Shown: positions 34,059 to 43,908, counted from the stretch's first letter. The stretch is 64,000 nt of DNA from Sulfitobacter brevis (GCF_900112755.1 NZ_FOMW01000001.1:1-64000); one strand, 5' to 3'. Numbers and translations: made by a program. Notes: generated from the letters alone by a model not told the origin.

Positions 34059-34115
34059 GCAGGGTTCTTCAATCTATCCGGTGCGCTTACCGTCTAGCTA
34101 ATTCAGGGTGCAGGA

Positions 34116-34505
34116 TCATTCAAGGTGCCGCGCCTTGGAAAGATCAAGCTGCCTGCGGTCACGTTTTGTCGGGCGACCCTTTCCTTCAAACGCGGGATTC
34201 TCCGGTGGTTTGTCCTTGTCGCGCGGCTGTGGCGGGGACAGATCTTCGTATAGGGCCTGTGCCTCAGCCGCCGGACCGCGCCGCACCCCAATACCAACCA
34301 GCCGGATCACGCGAATATGATCGCCAAGCGCAAAGGTCAGGACGTCCCCTGCTCCGATGGTCGCGGCGCGTTTTGAGGTGAGGGTGCCGTTGATGCGGAT
34401 GTCGCCGGCCTGCACACGTGCGGCGGCCAGCGACCTTGTCTTGAAAAACCGTGCATGCCAGAGCCATTTGTCGACCCGTAATTTGGCAGCAGGTTCCGCG
34501 CTCAC
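34116..34505 (-). CDS. S4-domain RNA-binding protein (Hsp15-like)
   Basis: A 129-residue protein with an S4 domain at residues 9-70 (LRVDKWLWHARFFKTRSLAA, AGDIRINGTLTSKRAATIGA) and a basic lysine/arginine-rich C-terminal tail. Hsp15-type proteins bind free 50S ribosomal subunits with a stalled nascent chain. It starts with GTG immediately after the helicase stop (TAA-GTG) with no spacing, so it is translated from the helicase mRNA. The coupling suggests a shared RNA-related role. Confidence 0.88.
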   Translation of the reverse strand: MSAEPAAKLRVDKWLWHARFFKTRSLAAARVQAGDIRINGTLTSKRAATIGAGDVLTFALGDHIRVIRLVGIGVRRGPAAEAQALYEDLSPPQPRDKDKPPENPAFEGKGRPTKRDRRQLDLSKARHLE

Positions 34506-37484
34506 TTATTTGCCATCCTTCAACCCCATCAGGGCTGCGGCAAAGGGGTTGTCGGGATCAATCTGCTTTTCCCGACGGGGCGGCTGGGCCGAGAATTTTT
34601 GCGGCTTGTCCGACTTGTCGCCACCGCGCGGTGCACCTTTGCGGCCCTTGCCTTGCGGTTTGCCTTTGCCTTGACCTGCGGGACGCTCGCCACCGCGCCC
34701 GCGTGCGGGCTGGTTGCTGCGTGCAGGGCGGGCCCAGGTGAAGGTGTAAAAGCTCTCCACTTCGGCTCCGGCAATATCGGCATCGGCTGCCGTGCCTTGG
34801 GGCGTCTCGGTTTCCGACATATCAGGGATATGATCGTCCACTTCGGGATCAGCCTCAAGTTCCTCGGCAATCGGCGCCAAACCTTCGTCGACGATCGCTG
34901 CCACTTCGGCAGACGTGTCATCCGCTTCGGGCGCTGAGGGCTGTTCGATGATACCGCCTGCGGGCTGCTCTGCCGCAATATCCATGATCGGACGATCCGC
35001 ATCTGCTTCTGGCGTGTCGTCGAGCGTCTTCTCGGCGACCACTGCATCCGCCTCAGGGGCCATTGCCTCAAAGGTACCGTCATGGGGCATCGTGGTGTCG
35101 ACAGGCTTCACCTTGGTGCGCTCGGCTTTTTCGGCTTTATAGCCCAAGCCTTGCATCAGGTCGGCAAACTGCTCCAGCGTCATGCCGGTGATCGACAGCA
35201 TATCGGCCTTGGCTTCAAACCCGCCACGCGAATCTTCTGTGCGCAGCATATCGGCCAGACGCTCCAGCATATCGATGCGGATCGCACGGGTGCCCGCGTT
35301 GCGGTAGCCCGACATCGTGTCGGCACCGGCGGGCGCACCTGCATCCACAGGAATGGTCACCAGGCCCGGGGGCGGCGATTCGGGGAACTCCGACAGACCT
35401 TGTGACAGCGACCACAGCACCAAACGCAATCGCGTTGGCGCAGGCTTCAGCAGCAAAGGCATGAACACGGTAAACTGGCCAAAACGCAGCCCGTGCTTGC
35501 GCAGCGCGCCCCGTGCTTCCTGATCCAGCGCCTTCACATCATCTGCAACCTGCGCCCGTGGCAAAATGCCAAAGCTCTCGATCATCCGGAAAGCAAAGCC
35601 CTTGGCTATACCATTGAGGCTATCGTCTTTGCCAAGCGCCAGCAGCGGCTCGAACAAGGCGGCAATCTTTCGGTCCACGAAGTGCTGGAGCCGGCGTTTG
35701 ACCTTCTCCGCGACTTCGGGGCCTGCAACATCATCAACGAAAACATCAACCTGCGGCTTTAGCGGGTCACTGCCTGTCGACAATTTGCCAACCGCAGACT
35801 TGCCCCACATCAACCCGCCCTGTTCGGTAAAGTCGATTTCGGTGTCGGGTGCGTTATAGAACCTGTCGGCCCGCAAATGGAACTGGGGGGCCAGCGCCTG
35901 TAAGGCCGCAGATTTAATCGTGCGGTCCTCGGCGGCGCCTGCACCCTTATCCGCGCGGAAACGGAACCCGTCCAGCTTGCCTACGTATTCACCTTCAACG
36001 GTGACTTCACCGGTATCATTCACTTCGGCCACCATGGCTTCCTTCTGTCCAAGCCGGCGCAAAAGTACGGATGTGCGCCGATCTACAAATCTTTGTGTCA
36101 GACGTTCGTGTAGAGCGTCTGACAAGCGGTCTTCTACGACACGGGTTGCACCGCGCCAATGGCTTTCGTCCCTTGTCCAACCTTTGCGCTGCGCGACATA
36201 GGTCCACGTCCGGATAAAGGCCAATCGTTTAGACAACGCATCAATGTCGCCATCGGTTCGATCAATGCGCTTTATTTGTCGCGCCAACCAGTCATCAGGC
36301 AGGTTCCCTGACTGATGCAGGTAGTTAAATATCGTCTCCAACAGCCCCGCATGTTCGGAATTACTGATACCACGAAAGTCGGGAATCCGGCAAACATCCC
36401 ACAGCAACTTGACCGATGGGCCGTCACTGGCGCGAGCAAAAACCTCGTCTACCTGCGCCAGCGACTTGAGCGCGCGCAGATCGTCGGCCTCTCGCGCGCG
36501 GACCAATCGCTCATCATCGGGGGGCATCTCGAGGGTCGAGATCAGACGGTCGATGCTGCCAAATTGCAGCGCGTGATTGCGCCAGTTGATCTTGTTCTGG
36601 GGCGTGAAGGAATGGTCCATGATCGCGCGGGCCACCTGATCATCCAGCGGCGCGGTATCGCCCGTGACGCCGAATGTGCCGGACTTAAATCCGCGCCCTG
36701 CCCGTCCCGCGATCTGCGCCAGCTCGTTGGGCGCCAAGGGGCGCATCCGCCGCCCGTCAAACTTGGATGTGGCCGAGAATGCGACGTGATCGACATCGAG
36801 ATTGAGCCCCATACCGATGGCATCGGTGGCGACAAGATAGTCAACCTCGCCGTTTTGGTACATCGCCACCTGCGCATTGCGGGTGCGCGGGCTCAGCGCC
36901 CCCATAACCACGGCGGCACCGCCCTTCTGGCGGCGGATCAGCTCGGCGATGGCATATACATTCTCAACCGAAAACCCGACTATTGCACTGCGCGGACGCA
37001 TCCGGCTTATCTTTTTCTGACCTGAATAGATCAATTCGCTCATGCGTTCGCGGCGCATGAACTGGACGTTCGGAACCAGAGCCGCGATCGTTCCGCGCAT
37101 CGTATCCGAGCCTAGAAACTGCGTTTCATGCAGCCCGCGACTGCGTAAAAGACGGTCGGTAAAGACATGGCCGCGCTCGGGATCAGCGCAAAGCTGGATC
37201 TCGTCTATTGCAAGAAAATCGACGCCCATCCCCTCCGGCATCGCCTCAACGGTACAAACCCAATACTGGGTACGCGGCGGTACGATCCGCTCCTCGCCCG
37301 TGACCAAAGCCACCACCGACGGCCCGCGCAGATCAACGATCCGGTCATAGACCTCACGCGCCAGCAAGCGCAGCGGCAGACCGATCACCCCTGTGCGATG
37401 CGCCAGCATACGTTCAATCGCATAGGTGGTCTTGCCAGTATTTGTCGGGCCTAAAACAGCCACGACACGCGCGTCACTTTTCAC
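34506..37484 (-). CDS. SUV3-like superfamily II RNA/DNA helicase
   Basis: A 992-residue helicase. Motif I (Walker A) is LGPTNTGKTTYAIERML at residues 11-27, motif II is DFLAIDEIQLCADPERG, motif III is FLGSDTMRG, and motifs V and VI are YLVATDAIGMGLNLDVDHVA and AQIAGRAGRGFKSG. This order and DEIQ match the SUV3/mitochondrial degradosome helicase family found across alphaproteobacteria. The last 180 residues form an acidic, Ala/Glu-rich region followed by a basic RG/KG-rich tail (NQPARGRGGERPAGQGKGKP). It starts at GTG 37484 after CGGGAG. S4-protein translation follows directly. Confidence 0.88.
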   Translation of the reverse strand: MKSDARVVAVLGPTNTGKTTYAIERMLAHRTGVIGLPLRLLAREVYDRIVDLRGPSVVALVTGEERIVPPRTQYWVCTVEAMPEGMGVDFLAIDEIQLCADPERGHVFTDRLLRSRGLHETQFLGSDTMRGTIAALVPNVQFMRRERMSELIYSGQKKISRMRPRSAIVGFSVENVYAIAELIRRQKGGAAVVMGALSPRTRNAQVAMYQNGEVDYLVATDAIGMGLNLDVDHVAFSATSKFDGRRMRPLAPNELAQIAGRAGRGFKSGTFGVTGDTAPLDDQVARAIMDHSFTPQNKINWRNHALQFGSIDRLISTLEMPPDDERLVRAREADDLRALKSLAQVDEVFARASDGPSVKLLWDVCRIPDFRGISNSEHAGLLETIFNYLHQSGNLPDDWLARQIKRIDRTDGDIDALSKRLAFIRTWTYVAQRKGWTRDESHWRGATRVVEDRLSDALHERLTQRFVDRRTSVLLRRLGQKEAMVAEVNDTGEVTVEGEYVGKLDGFRFRADKGAGAAEDRTIKSAALQALAPQFHLRADRFYNAPDTEIDFTEQGGLMWGKSAVGKLSTGSDPLKPQVDVFVDDVAGPEVAEKVKRRLQHFVDRKIAALFEPLLALGKDDSLNGIAKGFAFRMIESFGILPRAQVADDVKALDQEARGALRKHGLRFGQFTVFMPLLLKPAPTRLRLVLWSLSQGLSEFPESPPPGLVTIPVDAGAPAGADTMSGYRNAGTRAIRIDMLERLADMLRTEDSRGGFEAKADMLSITGMTLEQFADLMQGLGYKAEKAERTKVKPVDTTMPHDGTFEAMAPEADAVVAEKTLDDTPEADADRPIMDIAAEQPAGGIIEQPSAPEADDTSAEVAAIVDEGLAPIAEELEADPEVDDHIPDMSETETPQGTAADADIAGAEVESFYTFTWARPARSNQPARGRGGERPAGQGKGKPQGKGRKGAPRGGDKSDKPQKFSAQPPRREKQIDPDNPFAAALMGLKDGK

Positions 37485-37505
37485 ACGGAACTCCCGTCAA
37501 ATATC

Positions 37506-38063
37506 TTAAAGCTCGCGCCCAATTCCGTCCCGCTTCAGCACATCAAGCGCTTGGGCGGCGTTTTCATGCATCGGGTACAGGGCCAGCACCTTTTGGTACA
37601 GCCGTTCTGCCAGCGGCAGGTTACCGAATTCCTGCACCATCACGGCAAAACCGAAGATCGCGTTATAATTATCGGGGTTCAGGGCAAGTGCACGCTCCAG
37701 ATCATCCATTGCAGGACCGTAAAGCCCTTTGCGATAATAGGCCTGTGCCCGCGCATGAAAGCCTTCGGCGAAATCAGGCGCGTGGTCTGTCAGCGCCGTA
37801 AGGTGATCAATCGCCAGCGGGAAATTCCCCGCATCCAGCGCGTCACGTCCCCGCTGCAGCAGCAAATCCATCGCTGCCGACCCGGACCGCGACCACAGAT
37901 TCTCGACCTCGCGGGCCACCTTGGCCGCCTCCCCCTGCGGCGCATTGCGCAACTGCTCCAGCAACTGCGGCGGCGCAGGGTCGGCTGTCGCCATGCCACC
38001 GAGCAACACAAGGGGACCAAGTGCCGTAAGGTGACGTTTGAGGTTGACGGGTAACTTGCGCAT
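37506..38063 (-). CDS. Secreted TPR protein
   Basis: A 185-residue protein with an N-terminal signal (LKRHLTALGPLVLLGGMATA) and three tetratricopeptide repeats in the mature part: LLLQRGRDALDAGNFPLAID, HARAQAYYRKGLYGPAMDDL and AIFGFAVMVQEFGNLPLAER, each with the G/A-y-x2-L-x2-Y pattern. TPR proteins bind partner proteins; the partner here is unknown. The ATG at 38063 is preferred over 38096 because it sits right before the signal peptide. It lies 21 bases upstream of the helicase on the same strand. Confidence 0.82.
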   Translation of the reverse strand: MRKLPVNLKRHLTALGPLVLLGGMATADPAPPQLLEQLRNAPQGEAAKVAREVENLWSRSGSAAMDLLLQRGRDALDAGNFPLAIDHLTALTDHAPDFAEGFHARAQAYYRKGLYGPAMDDLERALALNPDNYNAIFGFAVMVQEFGNLPLAERLYQKVLALYPMHENAAQALDVLKRDGIGREL

Positions 38064-38137
38064 AACAACAGTGAATGTAACAGGCTGCCGCCGCATTTCC
38101 AGACGTGTTGCAGCCGAAATGCCAAAAAGGACTCAAG

Positions 38138-38428
38138 ATGAGCGACATTGTGAACGAAGCTGTAGTTGTGCTGAATGAAAAACTGCAAGGCAACGACATT
38201 GGCGGCACAGCCAAATTCGATATTGCCGGCGAAGGCTGCATCATGATGGACGACGCAGGTGCGCGTGCCGGTGACGAGCCTGCCGATGTGACGCTCAGCG
38301 CCGATGCCGACACATTCCGTTCGATCCTCGAAGGCGAGACCAACCCTACCGCCGCGTTCATGAGCGGCAAGCTGTCCGTGGACGGCGATATGGGGATGGC
38401 GATGAAACTGGCCGCCGCTTTGGCCTGA
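38138..38428 (+). CDS. SCP2 sterol-binding domain protein
   Basis: A 96-residue stand-alone SCP2 domain: VLNEKLQGNDIGGTAKFDIA, CIMMDDAGARAGDEPADVTL, and SAFMSGKLSVDGDMGMAMKL-like ending. The fold has a hydrophobic pocket for lipids or acyl-CoA. The stop overlaps the next ATG (TGATG at 38426-38430), so it is coupled to a lysophospholipase-type hydrolase, which supports a lipid-related role. AGGA lies 8 bases before the ATG at 38138. Confidence 0.9.
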   Translation: MSDIVNEAVVVLNEKLQGNDIGGTAKFDIAGEGCIMMDDAGARAGDEPADVTLSADADTFRSILEGETNPTAAFMSGKLSVDGDMGMAMKLAAALA

Positions 38429-39375
38429 TGCAGATCAGCCCCGCCCCCCTTTTCACCGATATCAAGCCTGGCCCCGAGGACGGTGCCGCCTATTGGCTAC
38501 AAACATCGGATGGCAAGCGGATCAGGGTGGGGCACTGGCAACCCAAGGGGGCAAAAGGCACGGTCCTTTTGTTCCCGGGCCGCACGGAATATATTGAGAA
38601 ATATGGGTTTTGCGCCGCCGAGCTTGCCGCACGCGGCCTTGCCACCTTTGCGGTGGACTGGCGCGGTCAGGGCCTGTCAGACCGGTTGACCGAAAACCCG
38701 CTGATCGGCCATGTCGATCTGTTTCAGGACTATCAGAAAGACGTTGGCGCGATGGTGCGTGCGGCGCGTGAATTGGGTCTGCCGCGGCCCTTCTTTTTGC
38801 TCGCGCACTCGATGGGGGGCGCGATCGGATTGCGCGCGGTGATGGAAGGGCTGCCGGTCAAGGCCGCCGCTTTCTCGGGCCCGATGTGGGGCATTCGCAT
38901 GGCCCCGCACCTGCGACAACTGGCATGGGCCTTAACCCGGCTGATGCCGCACGTAGGCCGCGGCCTCAGCCTGCCGCCCGGCACCAAAATCCAACCCTAT
39001 CCGGTCACGGAACCCTTTGAAAACAACATGCTGACCACCGACACACAGATGTACAGCATGATGCGCGATCAGGTTACCGCCCACCCCGAACTGGGGCTTG
39101 GCGGGCCAAGCTATGTCTGGCTGGGTGAGGCTCTGGCCGAAACCGCCCATCTTGCCAGTCGCGCCGCGCCGAACCTGCCCTGCGTGACCTTTGTTGGCAG
39201 CAACGAACGTATCGTCGATATGACCCGCATCCAAAGCCGCATGGGCAAATGGGCGGGCGGGCGGCTCGGAATTATCCCCAGTGGCGAGCATGAGGTGCTG
39301 CTGGAACAAGACGCCTTGCGCCGTCCGATATTCGACGCGCTGGAAAAGCTGTTTTTGGGCACGGTGACAAACTAA
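38428..39375 (+). CDS. Alpha/beta hydrolase, lysophospholipase L2-like
   Basis: A 315-residue serine hydrolase of the PldB/monoglyceride lipase type: GTVLLFPGRTEYIEKYG, VDWRGQGLSDRL, the nucleophile elbow in LLAHSMGGAIGLRAVM, the acid in VGSNERIVD and the histidine in PSGEHEVLLEQD. It is likely to cleave lysophospholipids or monoacylglycerols; no signal peptide is present. It overlaps the SCP2 gene start/stop, so both are made together. pldB is the likely name but the substrate is not proven. Confidence 0.85.
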   Translation: MQISPAPLFTDIKPGPEDGAAYWLQTSDGKRIRVGHWQPKGAKGTVLLFPGRTEYIEKYGFCAAELAARGLATFAVDWRGQGLSDRLTENPLIGHVDLFQDYQKDVGAMVRAARELGLPRPFFLLAHSMGGAIGLRAVMEGLPVKAAAFSGPMWGIRMAPHLRQLAWALTRLMPHVGRGLSLPPGTKIQPYPVTEPFENNMLTTDTQMYSMMRDQVTAHPELGLGGPSYVWLGEALAETAHLASRAAPNLPCVTFVGSNERIVDMTRIQSRMGKWAGGRLGIIPSGEHEVLLEQDALRRPIFDALEKLFLGTVTN

Positions 39376-39412
39376 CCTGTCCAACCGCCCTGCGCCGCCT
39401 ATATTCTTGGCC

Positions 39413-40426
39413 ATGACGCATGAACCAGTCCTGACCTTCAATGAAAACGGCATCTATTGCGCGGCGGGCGATTTTTATATCGATCCGTGGCGCCCTGTGG
39501 ACCGTGCCTTGATCACCCATGGCCACGCTGACCATTCGCGATCAGGCATGGGGCGGTATCTGGCGACCGACGCGGCTCTCCCGGTGATCCGCCACCGGTT
39601 GGGCGACATCACTGCCGAAGGCATCGCCTACGGCGAAAAGCGCCAAATCGGTGGGGCGACAGTGTCGTTTCATCCCGCGGGCCACGTGCCCGGCTCGGCG
39701 CAGATCCGGGTCGAGGTGGGCGGCGAGGTTTGGGTGGCATCGGGCGATTATAAGGTAATTGACGATGGCCTCTCGGAGCCGTTCACGCCGGTCAAGTGCC
39801 ACCATTTCATTACCGAGAGCACTTTTGGCCTGCCAGTCTTTCGCTGGGCCGATCAGGCACAGGTTGCGGCTGAGCTTAACGCGTGGTGGGCCGGTTGCGC
39901 GGCTGCGGGCAAGACTGCTTTCCTCGGGGCCTATTCGCTGGGCAAGGCGCAACGGTTGATCACCATGCTCGACCCCGATATCGGTCCAATCCTGACCCAC
40001 GGTGCGGTTGAAAATACCAATGCGGTATTGCGCGCCCAAGGCATCACCCTGCCAGACACAATCCATGTCACCCCCGACCTAAACCCCAAGGACCATGCAG
40101 GTGCCTTGGTCATCGCGCCCCCCGGTGCCTTGGGCAGCCAGTGGTCGCGGCGTTTCGGCGCGCACGAGAGTGCCTTTGCCTCTGGTTGGATGGCGATGCG
40201 CGGGGTGCGCAGACGCCGCGCAGGGGATCGTGGATTTGTCATCTCCGACCACGCTGACTGGCAAGGATTGCTCTGGGCGATCAACGAGACGGGTGCAGAA
40301 AATATATATGTCACCCATGGTTACACGGACATCTTCAGCCGGTACCTCAACGACAACGGTTGGAACGCGCAGGTCGTACCAACCCAATTCGAAGGCGAAA
40401 CCCTAGATGCGGATGACGCCGCATGA
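39413..40426 (+). CDS. Ligase-associated DNA exonuclease (metallo-beta-lactamase fold)
   Basis: A 337-residue metallo-beta-lactamase/beta-CASP-like nuclease: ALITHGHADHSRSGMG (zinc site HxHxDH), FHPAGHVPGSAQIRV, WVASGDYKVIDDGLSEPF, and late SDHADWQGLLWAI with YVTHGYTDIFSRYLND. This family is the ligase-associated nuclease that normally accompanies an ATP-dependent DNA ligase. The ATG at 39413 is chosen over a TTG at 39407. Its stop overlaps the ligase start in ATGA, so they are translationally coupled. Confidence 0.92.
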   Translation: MTHEPVLTFNENGIYCAAGDFYIDPWRPVDRALITHGHADHSRSGMGRYLATDAALPVIRHRLGDITAEGIAYGEKRQIGGATVSFHPAGHVPGSAQIRVEVGGEVWVASGDYKVIDDGLSEPFTPVKCHHFITESTFGLPVFRWADQAQVAAELNAWWAGCAAAGKTAFLGAYSLGKAQRLITMLDPDIGPILTHGAVENTNAVLRAQGITLPDTIHVTPDLNPKDHAGALVIAPPGALGSQWSRRFGAHESAFASGWMAMRGVRRRRAGDRGFVISDHADWQGLLWAINETGAENIYVTHGYTDIFSRYLNDNGWNAQVVPTQFEGETLDADDAA

Positions 40427-42021
40427 AACAGTTTGCCGAGCTATTCACCGCCATTGACCAAAGCAACAAAACCACCGTCAAAGTCGCAGCGCTGGCTGAC
40501 TATTTTAGCAATGCCGCCGAGCAGGACCGGCTGTGGACCATCGCGCTATTCTCTGGCCGCCGTCCGAAACGTGCCGTCACTACAACCCGCTTGCGCGAAT
40601 GGGCGTCCGAGGCTTCGGGCGTGCCCTTGTGGCTGTTCGAGGAAAGCTATGCCATCGTCGGCGACCTGGCCGAAACCATCGCGCTGGTACTCCCGCCCAA
40701 CCCGTCTGACGACAGCCGGAGTCTCGCGGACTGGATCAATGCCTTGCGCGGCTTGGCCGAGGTTGATGAGCCTGCCCGTAAGGCTTTCGTGCTGGAGGCA
40801 TGGCAGCATCTGGGTGGGTCCGAACGGTTCTTGTTCAACAAGCTGATCACCGGCGGCTTTCGCATCGGGATCAGCCAAAAGCTGATGACCCGCGCCTTGG
40901 CCCAAGCCACCGGCAAGCCGGAGCCGGAACTGGCGCACCGGTTGATGGGCAACTGGCACCCCGACGATGTCACATGGCACAGCCTGATCGAGGCAGAAGA
41001 CGCCTCCGCCGATGCCTCGCGCCCCTACCCCTTCTACCTCGCCTATGCACTTGAAGCCGCACCGGAGGATCTTGGCCCGCCCGCTGACTGGCGCGCCGAG
41101 TGGAAGTGGGACGGAATTCGCGGCCAGTTGATCCTGCGCGACGGCGAGTATTTCGTCTGGTCACGCGGCGAAGAGTTGATGACAGACCGCTTCCCAGAAC
41201 TGGCCCGCGCGATTGATCACCTGCCCTCGGGTACCGTACTCGACGGTGAATTGCTGGTCTGGCCGCAGGACGCGCCGCTGCCGTCTTCGTTCAACAAACT
41301 GCAAGCCCGCATCGGCCGCAAGACAGTGCCGAAAAAGCTGCTGCAAGAGGCGCCCGTGGTGCTGCATGCCTACGACCTGCTGGAATGGCAGGGAGAGGAC
41401 ATCCGCCATCGCCCCTTCGCCGAGCGTCGCGCCTTGCTGGAGGCCGCCTGTGCCGATCTGCCGCCTGAGGCGCCGGTCAGGTTGTCGCCACAACACCAGT
41501 TCACGGACTGGTCGCAGCTTGGCATCCTGCGCGAGAACGCCCGTGACGCGAACGCCGAAGGCTTGATGCTCAAACGCGGCGACAGCCCCTATCTGGCGGG
41601 GCGCAAGAAGGGCGATTGGTGGAAATGGAAGCTTGATCCGCTGACCATCGACGCGGTGATGATCTATGCGCAATCCGGCTCCGGCAGGCGCGCGAACCTG
41701 TTCACCGACTTCACCTTTGCGGTCTGGAACGGCAATGACCTTGTGCCCTTCACCAAGGCTTACTCCGGCCTGACTGACGCTGAATTCCGCCAAATCACCG
41801 CTTGGGTGCGCAAAAACACGCTCGAACGCTTTGGTCCGGTGCGCAAGGTCACCCCGCATCATGTGTTCGAGATCGCCTTCGAGGGCATCCAGCCCAGCCC
41901 GCGCCATAAATCCGGCGTTGCCCTGCGGTTTCCGCGCATGTTGCGCTGGCGCAAGGACAAACCCTTGCAGGAAGCTAACACGCTGGACGATCTCAAAGAC
42001 ATGCTGGCGCTTTACGGCTGA
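40423..42021 (+). CDS. ATP-dependent DNA ligase
   Basis: A 532-residue ligase of the bacterial LigC/ligase-associated type. The adenylated lysine is K228 in AEWKWDGIRGQ, followed by VWSRGEELMTDRFPE (motif III region), VLDGELLVWP (motif IV) and EGLMLKRGDSPYLAGRKKGD (motif V, KxDG-type end). A helical N-terminal domain (residues 1-200) precedes the nucleotidyltransferase domain. It overlaps the nuclease gene by 4 bases. A DEXH helicase and PdeM phosphodiesterase usually follow such pairs but an oligoendopeptidase is next here. Confidence 0.93.
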   Translation: MKQFAELFTAIDQSNKTTVKVAALADYFSNAAEQDRLWTIALFSGRRPKRAVTTTRLREWASEASGVPLWLFEESYAIVGDLAETIALVLPPNPSDDSRSLADWINALRGLAEVDEPARKAFVLEAWQHLGGSERFLFNKLITGGFRIGISQKLMTRALAQATGKPEPELAHRLMGNWHPDDVTWHSLIEAEDASADASRPYPFYLAYALEAAPEDLGPPADWRAEWKWDGIRGQLILRDGEYFVWSRGEELMTDRFPELARAIDHLPSGTVLDGELLVWPQDAPLPSSFNKLQARIGRKTVPKKLLQEAPVVLHAYDLLEWQGEDIRHRPFAERRALLEAACADLPPEAPVRLSPQHQFTDWSQLGILRENARDANAEGLMLKRGDSPYLAGRKKGDWWKWKLDPLTIDAVMIYAQSGSGRRANLFTDFTFAVWNGNDLVPFTKAYSGLTDAEFRQITAWVRKNTLERFGPVRKVTPHHVFEIAFEGIQPSPRHKSGVALRFPRMLRWRKDKPLQEANTLDDLKDMLALYG

Positions 42022-42087
42022 CGCGCTGCTTGTCCCCGCCCGCCACCGCGCATAGGTATGGGCAAACGCATTAAACGAGGTACCGCC

Positions 42088-43908
42088 ATGTTCCAGCTCC
42101 CCTTTCCTGTCCGCGATGCCAATGCCGGTTCCGGCGCCAAAAACCTTGGCAATCTGCCCGAATGGGACCTGAGCGACCTTTATACCTCCGAAGACGCGCC
42201 CGAGCTAAAGCGTGATCTGGATTGGCTGGAGGAAGCCTGTGCCAGCTTCGCCGCCGATTACGAAGGCAAACTGGCAGGTATTGATGCCGCAGAGTTTCTG
42301 AATTGTGTGCTGCGCAACGAAAAGATCAACCAGATCGCAGGGCGGATCATGTCCTTTGCCGGACTGCGCTACTATCAGCTGACCACCGACGCGGGGCGTG
42401 CAAAGTTCCTGTCCGATTGTCAGGAAAGAATCACCAATTTCACCACGCCGCTGGTATTCTTCACGCTGGAACTGAACCGGCTCGAGGATGACCACCTCGA
42501 CAACCTCTTTGCCCAAAGCGCCGAACTGGCCCGCTACAAACCCGTCTTTGACCGTATCCGCGCGATGAAGCCGCACCAGCTTTCCGACGAGCTGGAGAAG
42601 TTCCTTCACGATCTCGGCGTGGTGGGCGACGCATGGGAGCGGATGTTCGACGAGACCATCGCAGGGCTTGAGTTTGACGTGAACGGCGAAACGCTGGGCA
42701 TCGAAGGTACGCTGAACCTGTTGACAGACCCCGACCGCGAACAGCGCCAAGCCGCCGCCGAAGAACTGGCCGATGTCTTTACCCGCAACGTCAAAACCTT
42801 TGCGCGGGTGCACAACACCCAAGCGAAGGAAAAAGAGATCGTCGACCGCTGGCGCGGCATGCCGACCCCACAGACCGGACGCCATCTGTCCAATCAGGTC
42901 GAGCCCGAGGTTGTCGAGGCGCTGCGCAATGCTGTGGTTAACGCCTATCCAAAGCTCAGCCACCGTTATTATGAGCTAAAGCGTAAATGGCTGGGGCTGG
43001 AGCGTATGCAGGTCTGGGACCGCAACGCCCCCCTGCCGATGGAAGACCCGCGTATCGTTGATTGGGCGCAGGCCGAAACAATGGTGATGGACGCCTATAC
43101 CGCCTTTGATCCGCGCATGGGCGAGCTGGCGAAACCGTTCTTCAGCGATGGCTGGATTGATGCCGCCGTGAAGCCTGGCAAAGCGCCCGGTGCTTTTGCC
43201 CACCCGACCGTCACCAACGTGCACCCCTATGTGATGCTCAATTACTTGGGCAAACCGCGCGACGTGATGACGCTGGCGCATGAGCTGGGCCACGGTGTCC
43301 ATCAAGTGCTGGCTGCTGATCAGGGCGAAATGCTGTCCTCCACGCCGCTGACGCTGGCCGAAACCGCGAGTGTTTTTGGCGAGATGCTGACCTTCCGCAA
43401 GATGTTGGAGAACGCCAAGACCAAGACAGAGCGTAAGGTGCTGCTCGCGGGCAAGGTCGAGGACATGATCAACACGGTCGTGCGCCAGATCGCCTTCTAT
43501 GATTTCGAGTGCAAGCTACATGACGCCCGCCGTGGCGGCGAGTTGACGCCCGATGACATCAACGCGCTGTGGATGTCGGTTCAGGCAGAATCGCTCGGGC
43601 CAGCCTTTGACTATATGGACGGGTATGAGACCTTCTGGGCCTATATCCCGCACTTCGTGCATTCGCCCTTCTACGTCTATGCCTATGCCTTTGGCGACGG
43701 GTTGGTGAACGCGCTCTATGCGGTTTACGAACAGGGCGAAGCCGGCTTTGAGGACAAGTATTTCGACATGCTCAAGGCTGGTGGCTCGAAGCACCACAAG
43801 GAGCTGCTCGCCCCCTTCGGGCTGGATGCCTCTGACCCTGCGTTCTGGGACAAGGGACTGTCGATGATCTCTGGCTTCATCGACGAGCTCGAAGCGATGG
43901 AAGAGTGA
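42088..43908 (+). CDS. pepF: Oligoendopeptidase F (M3 family)
   Basis: A 606-residue cytoplasmic zinc metallopeptidase that cleaves short peptides. The zinc site is VMTLAHELGHGVHQVL with H398, E399 and H402, and the third ligand is the Glu in LAETASVFGEML. The pseudo-symmetric N-terminal domain (NQIAGRIMSFAGLRYYQLTT and FFTLELNRLEDDHLDNLF) and C-terminal FEDKYFDMLKAGGSKHHKEL are typical. The ATG at 42088 follows CGAGG; upstream MGKRIKRGTA from 42058 is unlikely. It lies 66 bases after the DNA ligase but in its own unit. Confidence 0.95.
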   Translation: MFQLPFPVRDANAGSGAKNLGNLPEWDLSDLYTSEDAPELKRDLDWLEEACASFAADYEGKLAGIDAAEFLNCVLRNEKINQIAGRIMSFAGLRYYQLTTDAGRAKFLSDCQERITNFTTPLVFFTLELNRLEDDHLDNLFAQSAELARYKPVFDRIRAMKPHQLSDELEKFLHDLGVVGDAWERMFDETIAGLEFDVNGETLGIEGTLNLLTDPDREQRQAAAEELADVFTRNVKTFARVHNTQAKEKEIVDRWRGMPTPQTGRHLSNQVEPEVVEALRNAVVNAYPKLSHRYYELKRKWLGLERMQVWDRNAPLPMEDPRIVDWAQAETMVMDAYTAFDPRMGELAKPFFSDGWIDAAVKPGKAPGAFAHPTVTNVHPYVMLNYLGKPRDVMTLAHELGHGVHQVLAADQGEMLSSTPLTLAETASVFGEMLTFRKMLENAKTKTERKVLLAGKVEDMINTVVRQIAFYDFECKLHDARRGGELTPDDINALWMSVQAESLGPAFDYMDGYETFWAYIPHFVHSPFYVYAYAFGDGLVNALYAVYEQGEAGFEDKYFDMLKAGGSKHHKELLAPFGLDASDPAFWDKGLSMISGFIDELEAMEE

